In this document: positions 32,960 to 44,895 of the stretch, piece by piece | How positions within the stretch are numbered: the first letter of the stretch is position 1 | Layout: each line of letters starts with the position of its first letter | Source: Luzula sylvatica | Taxonomy: Eukaryota; Streptophyta; Magnoliopsida; Poales; Juncaceae | Reading direction: 5' to 3' | NCBI GenBank assembly: GCA_946800325.1 | Contig: OX326959.1 | Coordinates: forward strand, 13,980,862-14,044,861 | Length of the DNA: 64,000 bases | Notes under the pieces: generated by a model | What the model was told of the DNA's origin: nothing | What the model saw: only the letters and a program-made list of their open reading frames with translations | The model's database searches: none | Position numbers and translations under genes: made by a program

Positions 32960-35900
32960 CTGCCTTACCCCCGCGCAATTGCGCGGGGTTGTTCGGGTTT
33001 ATAAGTAATGTAGTTGAAGAAAATTGTTGTTCATTTTGTGTATGTGACTTTCTTTTTGTAATCATTATTATATGTGTAATTTAGTGTGTTGTGTGCGAGT
33101 GAAATTTTGTAGCAAAAATCGTTTGAATATTTTAAGAGCCGGATTTCTTGAATAATTCAAACGGTTATTGCTAAAAAAATTATCTATATTTTATACTTCA
33201 TAAGCAAAATAAGGAAAAAGAACGAATGAGTCGTCATGAAATTTATTAAGAACCTAATAGATCAGAAAACATTGCCGAAAAAAAGAGTGTTCTTAATTTC
33301 ACAAATCCTTAATTTCGCTACATATTTAGCACAAATATTTTTCGCCCTTTGTGTGGTCGGCCAACAACAAAGTTTCACGATGTCATCGCTAACCGTTTCG
33401 TTCGAAACTTTAATTTAAATTATGTCATGATTATTTGCACATCCGTGATTTGGTATATTTTTAACCCCCTAATTTTTTTTGGATATTGTAAAAAATCCTC
33501 TATCTTCTCGTAAACTCCAAAAAAAAAACTCTTTACCAAATTTTTATTTTAAAATACTCCTTATGGATGATATTAATTTTTTTTTTCCAAAATACCCTCC
33601 AAATCTCATATGTAATAATTAAAACTTATTTTTGTTATTTTTTATTTATTTTAAGAAAATTCATAAACACTTCTTAATATGTAGTGATTTAAAAAAATTT
33701 AAATTATTACATATTTTGTTTATATAATTTTAATATTCCATTCTTTATTCATAAAAAACTAACATTAAATAATAATAAATAAACATCTTGCAAATATATT
33801 CATAGAAAATATCTATTTAAACATCTACTTTTTATTTTAGTTTTTCTTTTATGTATTTTTTAATAGTTTTGTGATATTTTATTTTTAAATATTTGCAAGA
33901 TGTTCTTTTATTAATATTGTTCAACTTATTATAATTTTATTTTAGTTTTTAAAAAAAAATAATACATAAGTCGAATATTTGTAATGAATGAAATATTAAA
34001 ATTATATGACATATAACATATAGTAATTTTTTTTTAATTATTATGTATTACAAAAAGTTTAAGAATTTTTTAAAATTAAAAAAACATTTTTTTTTTAAAT
34101 GAATACATATGTAAATTAATTTTTTTTTACAATATCTAAAAATTTAAGGAGTCTTTTGAAAAAATTTCAAGTAAAGTGGTGATAGGGAGGCATAATAAGG
34201 TGTTGATGTGGACGCATGAGATGAGAGGAATTATTAATAATGTAAAAAAGGACCGAAATTTAAATTAAAAAGGACCAAAATGTTAATAAAAAGTACCAAA
34301 GTGTGAAGTAAAACTGAAAAGGACCAAGACATAAATAAAAAGGACTATAATGTAAATTCAAAAATGTAAAAATGGACCGATATGTAAATAAAAGAGGATG
34401 AAGATGTAAATATGAAGGACCAAAATGTAAGTTTCTAAACTGAAAAGGGCAAAAATGTAAATATGAAGGACCAAAATGTAAGTTTCTAAACTGAAAAGGG
34501 CAAAAATGTAAATAGAAAGAACCAAAATGTAGTTTTTTCAACTAAAAAGGACAAAAATGTAAATAAAAAGGACCAAAATGTAAATAAATTTTTTACAAAG
34601 AAGCCGCTGGACTAAAGTTTAATTTTTAAAACTTGAAAGGACTAAATGTAAATAAAAAGGACCAAAATGCAAATAAAAAAGGACCAAAATGTATTTTTTT
34701 CAGAAAAGGACCAAAATGTAAATAAATTATTTTTACAAAGAGGCCCCTGGAACAATTTTTTTTTTACAAATAGGCCCCTGGTGAAATATAAAGGACCAAA
34801 ATGTAAAACATTTTCGAAAAAAGGACTAATTTGTAAATAAAAAGGACAAAAATGTAAAACAAATTTTTTTTTTTACAAATAGGCCCCTGGCGACGGGGTT
34901 TTTTTTTTTTACAAATAGGCCCCTGGTGAAATATAAAGGACCAAAATGTAAAATAAAAAGGACCAAAATGTAAAAAAATTTCGAAAAAAGGACTAATTTG
35001 TAAATAAAAAATGACCAAAATGTAAAAAAAAAAAAAATTTACAAATAGGCCCCTGGTGACGTGGCTGCACCAGGAGGCAGCAAATCCCCTTGCATTATAT
35101 ATACTAGGAAAAATCCCGCGCTTCGCTGCGGGTCTCCTAATATAGTTGTTAAATATGTTTTTGACATATAATTTCTTTACGGCTTTCTTGTATGTTGGTT
35201 CTTTTCTTGAAAAAATAACACAAAATAAACAAAAAATATTTCTACAAGCCTACATGTAGATCAACATAACAAACACATTTGAAAAATGGAAATGATTAAT
35301 AATAATATTTATTATTATTAATTGTCATGCTTACAAATCAACACATTACAATAAAACATACCTCGTACAAATTAACATATTATAAGATATACACTACGCA
35401 AAAACAACATATTACAAGATATGCACAAAACACAAAATCATGATCTTTAATGCTTTCACTCAACCGTTTTACATCTACCAAAAAATCTCAGTGGTACTTT
35501 ATGTACCATGCTTCAGCTGGCAAGAACAAAAAATTTATCCGCTACAAAATAAAAAAAATGAAAGAATACTTAAATGATAGATGTGAGTGGCGAAAAGACA
35601 TGGCAAGGCTAGTACATTAATAGCAAATAAAAAAACATACCCAACTCAACAAGTGTACATAAACCCTAAAAAAATAATATGAAAAGTGAGAAATTGTTGA
35701 ACTTATTATTACCAGCAATAAACTCTTTCTAATAAAAAAAACAAAAATTAAAACGACATAATGGAAATTCTTACATGAAAAATGAAAAATAGAAATAGAT
35801 TCTTTTTTTAAATTAACAAAATTATGGGTCCTCCGAATAATCCAAACAAATTGGATGATCTGTCAAAATATGAGAAAAAACTGGGAAATTCTAAAAATAT

Positions 35901-36564
35901 TTCCAAAATAAAAAAACAATATTCATGGAATCACGCTTATTAGTTTTGAGCACTATACCAACACGGATTCCAAAGGTAGGGGGGGTTGACGCATTCACCA
36001 ACAAATTGTACAAACTCTGAGGCATTGTCCAAAATAAAGAAATTACTATAATTAAAGAATTAAAGAATAATTGAACAAAACAAATTTGAGTTAGGCTAAA
36101 GAAAATAAAATCCAATGGATTCAAAATAAGTTTGAACAAAGCAAATTTGAATTAGGATCAACAAGATAAAAAAAAAAAAAACTTTTAGGTGAAATATTAA
36201 TTTACCGAAATTTTTTGCAGATCTTTATTATTGTTGCTGCCCTTTTCTTTTGCATACATATGATTTGTACCCACCAATTGATCTTTTTAATACTGTAAAG
36301 AAGCAAAAATAGAAAAAAAAAACTCATGTGTTAAACAGTGAGTATGAAAATAAATTATAAAGTGTACATTTGACATTGTTTAACTTGTAAATTTTTATTA
36401 ATGACCAAATATGGTTATTATCTACAAATTAATTACAAAAATATTGAAAGAGAACCAACCATGTTCCATAAATGTATGAGGTGATGGGTGCAAAAGAGAC
36501 CATGGTATTAGGTGAGACTTGAGGCATATAATATGAGGAATTACATACCTGTAAAAGCTGAATA

Positions 36565-37188
36565 CGGAGAAACACAATTTTTTGTAGTGTGACCTCATAA
36601 ATCATAATCCATGTACACATATAAGTAAAAACATTTACATTATTATTATGAAGGAACAATAATCACTGTAATATACCATGATGTAATGCGTCAAGATCAA
36701 GATTGCTAATCCATCCCACCATGTAAGCACCGAAAAGTATTAGATCAAAATTGGAATGTAAAAAAATCAGAGGCATTATTGGAATTGAAAACCAAATTGA
36801 ATTTATTTGAGGGAAATTACCTGAAACCAAATTGAATTTATTTGACAAAAGAATCGAAACAAGCCGAGCAAACATGCGGAGAAACACAATTTTTTGTAGT
36901 GTGACCTCATAAATCATAATCCATGTACACATATAAGTAAAAACATTTACATTATTATTATGAAGGAACAATAATCACTGTAATATACCATGATGTAATG
37001 CGTCAAGATCAAGATTGCTAATCCATCCCACCATGTAAGCACCGAAAAGTATTAGATCAAAATTGAAATGTAAAAAAATCAGAGGCATTATTGGAATTGA
37101 AAACCAAATTGAATTTATTTGAGGGAAATTACCTGAAACCAAATTGAATTTATTTGACAAAAGAATCGAAACAAGCCGAGCAAACATG
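36565..37188. repeat. 312-bp tandem duplication inside Helitron H5
   Basis: CGGAGAAACACAATTTTTTG...CGAGCAAACATG occurs at 36565-36876 and again at 36877-37188 with very few differences. The minus-strand frames through it (up to 102 codons) have no known family. Confidence 0.85.
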
Positions 37189-38399
37189 TGGAACAATTGA
37201 ACTCTCAAATCTTATGGATGCAGTAATTATGAGCATGACAAAACCAAACCAGAAATTTGTTGGCTAACTTCACTCGTTGAGGAAGAAGAACGCAACCAAA
37301 TTAACACATGAATTCCTTTCTAACAAATTCCTCCATGAGTTTGCGAAACACCCCCTTCATTTGCATGGTCTTGCATTCCTTTACCTAGAAATAGATTAAT
37401 TGCAATTAATTAACGCATAAATTGAGTATCAATCATCAAATTGGACTCAAATTAAGAGATTTAAATTTGAAAATACAAGTGCTCACATCGCCGCAAAACG
37501 ATTTTAAAAATAAATAAAAAAATATTTTCATTGTTTTGGTTTTTCCAGCTCCACTCTCTCCACTACAATCCAAAGCAAAAAAAATCCATAAAAAAAATAA
37601 TTAAGTCACCTATGAAAAAAAAATAAGTTTTTGCTTCTAACATTATAATAATGGATTGGTTTACAATTCTCATCATCTGCATGTTATCATCATCAAAAGT
37701 AAGAAATTAAAGAGAAAAAAAAATTAGTTAATTAATTAATTAAATAATTGGAATTGGTTACCTAGTATCATTTCTTTAATTGTTGTGTATGCGATAGCAT
37801 AAACATGTGCATTATCCATAGTTCTTTTTATACCCTTCGATAATACCGTTTACCATATGGCATATAGTCACACTTGCTTGAATGGATTTATTGTGATTAG
37901 TACTGAACCCGCTTCAATCTGAAAAAAAAAACATAAATAAAATAGAAAATACATTAATTAATTCTTTAATTCAAGAAAGAAGGTTAAATTGCGTGAACTT
38001 ACATATATCACATCTCTGGAATATCTGAATGCAAATTGTACAATACATAAGTTTTGGTACCAGAATTTCAGGATTTCAGGATGTTGGTACCAGAGTTTCA
38101 GTTTTGTTACTAATCACCTGTAAATAGAAGTATAATAAAAAAAATCCATTGAATATTTATTAAGAGTCGAATTTGAAATAAATGTGATTGAAATTTAGAA
38201 AAAGAAAAATGCACTTGTCTGTTCGGAAGAGAAATAATGGTTTTGATTCAGAGATGATTTTAGTACTTTCCCCAATGCACATTCGCAATTGCAGAACTGA
38301 CATCACGTTTGAAGCCTTTGAAATTGGTAATCAATGAAAAGTAAGCACCAATTGAATCCAGATTAGCAAGGTCGAATCTAATGCATTACCTTTGAAAAG

Positions 38400-38738
38400 A
38401 TCGACATTCACCATTGGCAAGCGAGTTCTAACCTTTTTGGTATCATAAGAGCTCGAATCTTGCCATTGAGCTTCATTCCTAGCTGGAAAATAATCGACTT
38501 TTTGGCGAGCGAGTTCTAGGACGTCTCATTCCAAAGCGAGAGAGGGGAACCCGTGATACCATGGCGACCGAGAAGACGGCGTGAGAACGACGAGAGAGGG
38601 GAACTCGTGAGAAAAACCCTGAGATTAGGGTACCTTGGCGAACGAGCGAGAAAGAGAAGACGGCGTGAAAGGGGGCGGAATGAATGAAGAGAAAGGGGTC
38701 CGGGTCGAGCGCCAGAGAGAGAGAGAGAGAGGCGCCAT
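38400..38738 (-). pseudogene. Exon-like captured gene fragment in Helitron H5
   Basis: On the minus strand an ATG at 38738 opens a 35-codon exon rich in Ser, Pro, Phe and Arg (MAPLSLSLWRSTRTPFSSF...) that ends at a GTACCC donor (38634). This composition is typical of mitochondrial or plastid transit peptides. A second block (about 38394-38480) reads ARNEAQWQDSSSYDTKKVR... behind a TATTTTCCAG acceptor and ends at a GTAATG donor. The phases of the two blocks do not fit directly, and no complete protein emerges. I do not recognise the donor gene. Confidence 0.45.
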
Positions 38739-39181
38739 TGTGAAAAGGGGGCTGATTTAGGTTTTGTTGAGCGGAGGGTGGGGGCTGTATGTTTATGTTT
38801 TGTTTGGGGTTGATGAATAGTCATGGGAGACGTGGCCTCACTACGTGCCGAGTATTCAAAAATTAATGGGAGGGGAGATTATAGATTACGTTAGAAATGA
38901 CAACCAAAGCTCTCAAATGTGTTGTTAGATATATCCAAATTATCCAAATCTATAATTCATTAATGGATTTTTTCTGTGTTCTTTATTAACAAGCTATTGT
39001 GAAGAACAGAGATTTTTACACCATTGTTTTAGCTCACTTCAAGCTTGGATCTCTACCAAGTTTGAACCTCGCGAATAAAGTGTAGAAGGTGGGGACGAGA
39101 GTATAGAGGCGGCCTAGTGCTTGCTAAGCTCTCCAACCCCCTTCACATTTCATTCAAACCATAAATATTTAGTGAGTATTA

Positions 39182-41191
39182 GTGTCTAATATGAGCTATT
39201 TGGAAATCGCTACAAGAAAAATGAAACTATCTAATCAACCAGAGTGGAGATTGGTACAATCCAAGAAAAAACGAGAAAAAATACAAGAAAAACCAGAGAT
39301 TACAAATCCTAAATTACAAGTTTTCCATAACAAATGCTATAGATGTTTATCTACGACGCACTTTGTGGCAAATTGCCGCGACCCAATTAGGTGTTTAAAC
39401 TGTATCGATTTGGCCATATTCAAAGAAATTGTAACCAAATCTTTAACAAAGATTCGAACCATAACTCTCTACAAACATCTAGAGCCGAAAAACGACAAAT
39501 CCCTCGTTCAGATTATATTACAATCCCACAATCAAACTATACAAAGCCAAATAATCTCAAATTTAATGCAAAAACAAAACCTGCTTCAATTCAATCCCCT
39601 CGAGCTCTTGGTATCAACCATCCAGCTCCTGGTACCGGTACCAACCATACAGCTCCTGTTCTACGTACCAATCATCTTCCAATATATCTTCGGAATTCAG
39701 AAGTAACGGTTTTTATTCCTGCAAAGAAAAACACAAAAATCGATGAAAATTTTATTGAAGTAAATATCGTAATGCATAATATACCATTAAAGTATTGCAA
39801 TGCCGAGGACTTAAGCCTTGTAGTTTCCAGCTTCGGAAATTTGAAGAAAGTGGGAGACTTTGAGGTATGTAAAGATTTGGTACCTGAAATTTCATTGATT
39901 GTTAAATCTAATAATTCAAGTATACCAAGGATTATAAAAATTATTGAGGAGAATAATATCACATTGGTTAGTGTTACCTTAGATCAAAAAGAGGTAATCG
40001 GTAAAAAGGAAGTGAATGGTACCATTTTGTACCAGTCACATACAAGTAAAGAAGGGAAGAGTAAATATATGACTTGTACCAAATCTCAATCACAATTTGT
40101 TCACAATGGTGAAAGGGAGATAAAAAGCAAAAAAATCAAGATAATTTTTTTTTGGAGGGTTAAAGTTAAAAGATCATCATTAAATTGGAAGAGAGAAACT
40201 CAAGAGTGGAGAATAAAGAAGAAGGAGGAAGGCATATCCAAATCATTAATTATACCAAACAATACAATTTTTAAAAAACCCTCATATTTTAATCCAATAA
40301 TCATTGGGTCCTTTTGGGGAGAAGGGCATAACGAGGCTATCTTTATGGGCGAGAGATTCAGCTTTTGTATTGAGTTGTGTAAAGGATCAATAAGTAGTCT
40401 AAATTGGAGAAATTTAGAAGAAAATGGAAACAAGAAAATAAGGAGGGAGGGAGATAAAAACAACAACAAAATTATGGATAATGAAATGATTTCACTATCC
40501 ATTTGTTTTGGCACACATGGTCTGACCCTAAAAATACACAAGTCATACTCTAATATATACCAGCAAAAACCAGCATCAATCCAAGATCCAATCCATCAAT
40601 CCAATCCTCAAACACGAGCCAACAATTATGATAATTGCAATTTGGTTCTATCAATCCCTAAAAATCCAGAATTAATACTTTCAAAGGGGCAATGCTCAAA
40701 TTATCGTTCTTATAAAGGCAAAGAGAAGAAGCAAGAGGATATAGAGAGGGGATTAGAGAAACCAAGGGAGAATGATGCGCCAAAGGTGGAAATTAAAGCA
40801 ATAAAAGAGGAACAAAAAGGCAAAAAAGTATTAAAAACAGAGAAAAGCAAATAAAAAATCAAATGATTTCAATTTAAAACATAAAAGAGAAGAATTGTGT
40901 GAAGAACAAAGGAGAAGTGCCAGGTTAAAGGATAAGCAAAATGGTAGTTATATTTCTCCAATTGGGAAAGCCCAACTGGTACAATACAAAGAGCTTCATA
41001 GAGGAGTAAGAAGAAAATATACCAAATCAACAAAAATTAAGCCAACACAAATCCAACCAATATGTTTAGAAAATAAAGATATTCTGAATGAGGACATATT
41101 GGAAATTCTAAGCAGTACTGGTATCGAACTGTCACCAGATAATTACAGCATACTAAAAGAGCTCATAGGTGAACCAAATAATCTTAAATGA
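39182..41191 (+). pseudogene. LINE ORF1 relic with CCHC zinc knuckles and DUF4283-like domain
   Basis: The first frame (from 39182) reads a basic N terminus and an intact CX2CX4HX4C knuckle (CYRCLSTTHFVANC), then RDPIRCLNC. The second knuckle continues only in another frame (GHIQRNC, about 39408-39430), so a one-base indel near 39405 breaks it. The second frame runs to 40854 and includes a DUF4283-like block around 39755-39960 (MHNIPLKYCNAEDLSLVVSS). The tail at 40895-41191 (RRSARLKDKQNGSYISP) is in a third segment after a stop. The order knuckles, DUF4283-like, basic tail is that of plant LINE ORF1 (nucleic-acid-binding) proteins. Not functional as it stands. Confidence 0.65.
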
Positions 41192-41808
41192 TAAGGAGGC
41201 AAAGAGTGAGATACTGTACAGTGGAGTATGCAGGGCGGCGAATAGAAGAAAGAGTTCCAATTTTATATAAATCAGATGCGAGAACTGTTAGAAGATTGCT
41301 TAAAAAAGAGAGAGAAGAAGGGTTTCAAAATAAAAAAATTTCGACTTCGATTAGTAAAGGAAACTTACATGGACAGCTCAAGTGATCTACTTCATGGTAT
41401 CTTCTCGTCCAGGAAAAGCATATGCATCAAGTTTGTACATATTTTTGCTTTCATTTTCCTCAAGCTCGAGTCAGGTTTGTAGTAATTGATGAACAAAATA
41501 AAGTGGAGTTGAAGTCGATTTACCAGTGGTGGGACAACATAAAGAGGATCGAGAAGAAAAGTTTTCGATTTATGGAGCTCAAAAAAGGATCGAGTAGAGG
41601 AAAAAATGGTGAAGTCTGAAGAGGAGAGATGGCTTGAAGAGGAAGGTTTCGTATTTACAAATCCAGGATTCCTTTTTCCAAATTCATATTTAGGATTTTC
41701 TTTCTCGGTTAACTCTAAGATTCTTAATTCTGAATTAGTCATATATCTAGGAATTCTTTTTCTTGTATGTGGGTTGTATATGTTATTAGTGAAATGTTAG
41801 CATAAGGG

Positions 41809-42423
41809 TAGGGATGTCAATAGTGTGGATATTGCCCGAACCGACCCGAACCGTATCCGAAAAAATATCCAGATTCGAAAAAAATATCCGGATCCGAGTG
41901 GATCCGGATATGGATCTGGTTGCTAATTTTAGGATCCGGAACCGGATTCGATATTCGGTTTTGGTGCGGGGACCGGATCCGTGTTCCGGATCCGGGTATT
42001 TTTAGGATCCGGATACTCGGAACCAGATTCGAATATCCGGAACCGGATCCGGATACGCATATTATATATTATTTTTATGTATTATATTTGTTATTAGTTG
42101 AAAAATCATATACAAATTAATTATTTGTGAGTGATTTAAACTCACAATCGTAAAATTACGTTTAAATATAATCATATTTATCGTTCATGTCACAAATTAT
42201 ATATATTTATAGCTAAAACGTAAGTTATGTTATGATAACATAGTATCCATTTTAATATCCGAAAGAGAACCATATCCGTATCCGACAATGTCCGAACCGT
42301 ATCCGTATCCGTTTATTATCCGAACCGTATCCGGATCCGGGTAATTCCGTATCCGGATCCGTATCCTAAAAAAATATGGATATGGATCTGGTATGACCAC
42401 TATCCGAACCGTTGACACCCCTA
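41809..42423. mobile_element. hAT MITE with GGATCCGGATAC-rich interior (copy 1)
   Basis: 615 bp. Inverted termini TAGGGATGTCAA and TTGACACCCCTA, perfect 8-bp target-site duplication CATAAGGG at 41801-41808 and 42424-42431. The interior next to both ends is built of CCGGATCCGGATA / TATCCGAACCGTATCC repeats, which are self-complementary. The centre is AT-rich. No transposase. Same family as 46600-47184. Confidence 0.9.
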
Positions 42424-42827
42424 CATAAGGGACATATTAAGATTTAGAATTCCATTTTTGGAATTCGAATTCTTATAGTAAGTGTATCATTTTTAATGAA
42501 AAAACAATAGATGGAGGACTTGTGAACCTTCTCTATTTTTCTCAAAAAAAAAAAAAAAACAAGCTTTTGTAGAATAAAGGAACTGGTTACTTAGTTTTGA
42601 GTTTGATTATGATCAGGATCATTTCATTTAACCTAGATAGTGATGATGTTCGTCTCGGAACACTCCTGATTTACGGCTAGTGTTAAATGAACATACACGG
42701 TCTCACAATAAGTTTAATTTAATCCACATTAAAACTATTATCGCGATATTGTGTATAGGATCGAAGATATACATGATGTATACATATATACATATAATTA
42801 TTTAATAAGATATAATATGTATGGGTC

Positions 42828-42985
42828 CTACTAAGCCACAGTCGCGATATTGTTCGTCTGCGATTCTTTTGGGAGAGACAAACAATAAATTTTACACTGG
42901 TATACATATAAATATACGGGATCACTAGATATATTTTGTTCGACGAAAATCTTACGGAGGAGGGTCTTACTAAGATCCGCCCCTG
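42828..42985. mobile_element. hAT MITE fragment (TACTAAGATCCGCCCCTG family)
   Basis: 158 bp between perfect 8-bp direct repeats TATGGGTC (42820-42827, 42986-42993). The right end TACTAAGATCCGCCCCTG and interior AAACAATAAATTTTACACTG match 63547-63760. The left terminal inverted repeat is poorly preserved. Confidence 0.7.
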
Positions 42986-43067
42986 TATGGGTCGACGCCT
43001 GGTTGAGTTGTATGGTAGTCAATTCCTTTTGCCACATATATAGTTTATGTTTTTTTGAGGCCGCTTA

Positions 43068-43366
43068 CTGTGCTCCCCCATTTCCCCCTGTGCTCCCCCA
43101 TTTCCCCCACTATTCGCAATATGGGGGGACTAATTCAAATCTCCAAAATTTGTACCCACCGAATTATATTAATCGTTAATTGAAATTATTAATTATGTTG
43201 ACGACTAATACAATTGTATTACGTGTTAATTACATTTGAATTAACCGATAATTCAAAGCACAATTAACTGTCAATTGAAATGAGGGGTACGAATTGGAGA
43301 TGGATATTAATACCATATCCCACTATTCATCATATCGTGAATAGTGGGGGAATCTGAGGGGCACGG
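43068..43366. mobile_element. MITE (CTGTGCCCCCATTTCCCC family), second copy
   Basis: Ends CTGTGCTCCCCCATTTCCCC and GGGGGAATCTGAGGGGCACG, flanked by TTA on the left and TAA near the right end. Interior homologous to 23394-23690. A partial duplication of the left end (TGTGCTCCCCCATTTCCCCC twice) is present. Confidence 0.7.
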
Positions 43367-43500
43367 CATAATTTACCATGTTTTTTTGCTATATCATTTT
43401 CGCTGTCTGAAATGCATCATGCCTTTTCATTGGCTGTGATTAGATTATACCCTAACAGGTTTAAGGGTAGTTGCTGGAGGCTCAACATTGGATGCTAAAA

Positions 43501-44423
43501 TCTCCCCTCCCATTAATTTTTGGATACTCGTGATATACTGAGGCCACGTCGTCGGTACTGTTCACCCCCGGTTATTGTTCACACCCGATACTGTTCATCC
43601 CGGTGCTGTTCATCCGGGTACTGTTCGCCCCGGTACTGTTTATCGTTTTTTTTTTTTTTTTTTTTTTTGGAATTTTATTTTATTTGACATACGTCTTGTG
43701 TTCTAAATAAAATATTTGAATTTTTCATCGTATTAATAAATATAATTGACATATGTCTTGTGTTCTAAATAAAATATTTGAATTTTTCATCGTATTAATA
43801 AATATAATTTGTATACTATAATTTTACTGTTAACAAAATACTATTCACACAAATACTTTTTGTTAGCCTGAGCTGGTATTCTTTTTTTTGTGTGCTTATT
43901 ATAACAGTTTTGATTGGTACCAAGCTGCGTTTTTTTGTGCTTATTATAATATTTTTGATTCGTACCAAGCTACGTCTTTTATGTTTTTTTGTTTGTCTTT
44001 TGCAGAATTTTATTTTATTTGACATGTTTTGTATTCTGAATAAAACATTTGAATTTTTCTTTTCAAACATATGATATATTTTGAGGAGGAAATTTTTTTG
44101 CATTTATTGCATAATACTTGTGAGACTATTTAATATCAGACTTTTTTTTTAAATTAACATTTATGAAGATTACTTTTGTTTTGCACTTGTGACGTTTTAG
44201 ATAAAATTATTATTTTATGATCATAACAGATTTTGAAAAATCGCAGCGAAGCGCGAGAAATATTTCTATTTTCTTATCAAATAATATATCAAATAATATA
44301 TCCCGCAGCGAAATAATATATCAAATAATATATCAAATAATATATAAAATTATTACTTTTGCTTATTATATTATTTCTTATCAAATAATATATCGCGCAG
44401 CGAAGCGCGAGATATTTTCCTAG
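43501..44423 (+). mobile_element. Non-autonomous Helitron, 923 bp, plus strand
   Basis: Begins TCTCCCCTCCCATTAATTTT after host A (43500) and ends CCTAG at 44423 followed by T, with a CGCGCAGCGAAGCGCGAG hairpin about ten bases upstream of the end. The 5' end matches Helitron H5 (38878 inward). It contains a T-run (about 43647-43668), a 64-base tandem duplication at about 43680-43810, and ATATCAAATAAT repeats near the 3' end. No genes. Confidence 0.85.
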
Positions 44424-44895
44424 TATATATAACATAGAGAAGTGGGACCATTATGGACACACAGGTCATCTCTTCAACATACAAACATTTGGAGAAGAGT
44501 AAAAAAGAAGGGAAAGTAGGGTTTTGTTCTTGTGGAAGTTTTACACTAAGTAAATCGTGAAAGCACTATGGCGTTTCATTGCTTTCTGACTGAACGATTT
44601 CATATTGTGGATACTTGTAGAGAGAGCTTTTCGAAAATGATTCTTAAATGGACGACCCGGAAAAAGTTTTGTGTGTTAACCGGTCAACGGGGAAATCGGT
44701 ATGTTTATGACAAACCGAGGTGCAACAGGTGTTTAACAAACCAAGATTAAACTGAATTTTAACAATCTTAGGTATATCGCATGTTCTCTTCCTTCCATAC
44801 TTTGATATCGACCACGTAGATCCCTGTCAAGAAAGTCGTTACGTGTCTGCTATGTATGTGTCGTGCATGGATGTCGATTTTCTAACAGTAAAATA
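44424..44895. other. Intergenic
   Basis: A 60-codon frame at 44568-44750 follows a GAAAGCACTATGG context, but it has no recognisable family and no splice support. Left as unknown. Confidence 0.4.

Larger units (their letters stand above)
35104..38878 (-). mobile_element. Helitron H5, 3.8 kb, carries exon-like gene sequence
   Basis: On the minus strand it starts TCTCCCCTCCCATTAATTTT at 38878 and ends CTAG at 35104 after hairpin CCCGCGCTTCGCTGCGGG (35115-35132). Host A precedes CTAG and host T follows 38878. The first ~60 bases match the start of the plus-strand Helitron at 43501, so these two form a family distinct from H1-H4. There is no GGACC array and no RepHel gene. The interior holds a 312-bp duplication and, near the 5' end, gene-like exons. 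Confidence 0.85.
32960..38885 (-). mobile_element. Non-autonomous Helitron H4, interrupted by Helitron H5
   Basis: H4 is 32960-35103 plus 38879-38885. The 3' hairpin is the 20-bp palindrome at 32969-32988, identical to that of H1. The terminal CTAG is degraded to CTGC. The AT-rich arm (33000-33970) is near-identical to H1, and the GGACCAAAATGTAAAT array is at about 34240-35060. Helitron H5 (35104-38878) sits seven bases inside the 5' end. Taking H5 out brings together GCATTATATATA and TTATAGA, giving a 5' start TCTATAATATATATAATGC behind host A, the counterpart of H1's TCTATATACTAATGC. H4 is therefore older than H5. Confidence 0.8.
39006..42557 (+). mobile_element. Dead LINE-like retroelement with poly(A) tail
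   Basis: A zinc-knuckle ORF1 relic (39182-41191), no ORF2, and a plus-strand A-run at about 42544-42559. A likely degenerate target duplication AACAAGCTATTGTGAAGAA (38988-39006) / AACAAGCTTTTGTAGAA (42558-42574) flanks it. Lack of LTRs and a 3' poly(A) tail point to a non-LTR element. An hAT MITE (41809-42423) inserted into its 3' part. The region between 41191 and 41800 has short frames only, so ORF2 was deleted. Confidence 0.6.

Noticed and set aside
36429..37208. Three similar minus-strand frames inside Helitron H5
   Set aside because: They are created by the 312-bp duplication. No domain or splice support.
44568..44750. 60-codon frame with a reasonable ATG context
   Set aside because: No homology recognised, no promoter motif, and a repeat-rich neighbourhood. 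Kept only as a note.
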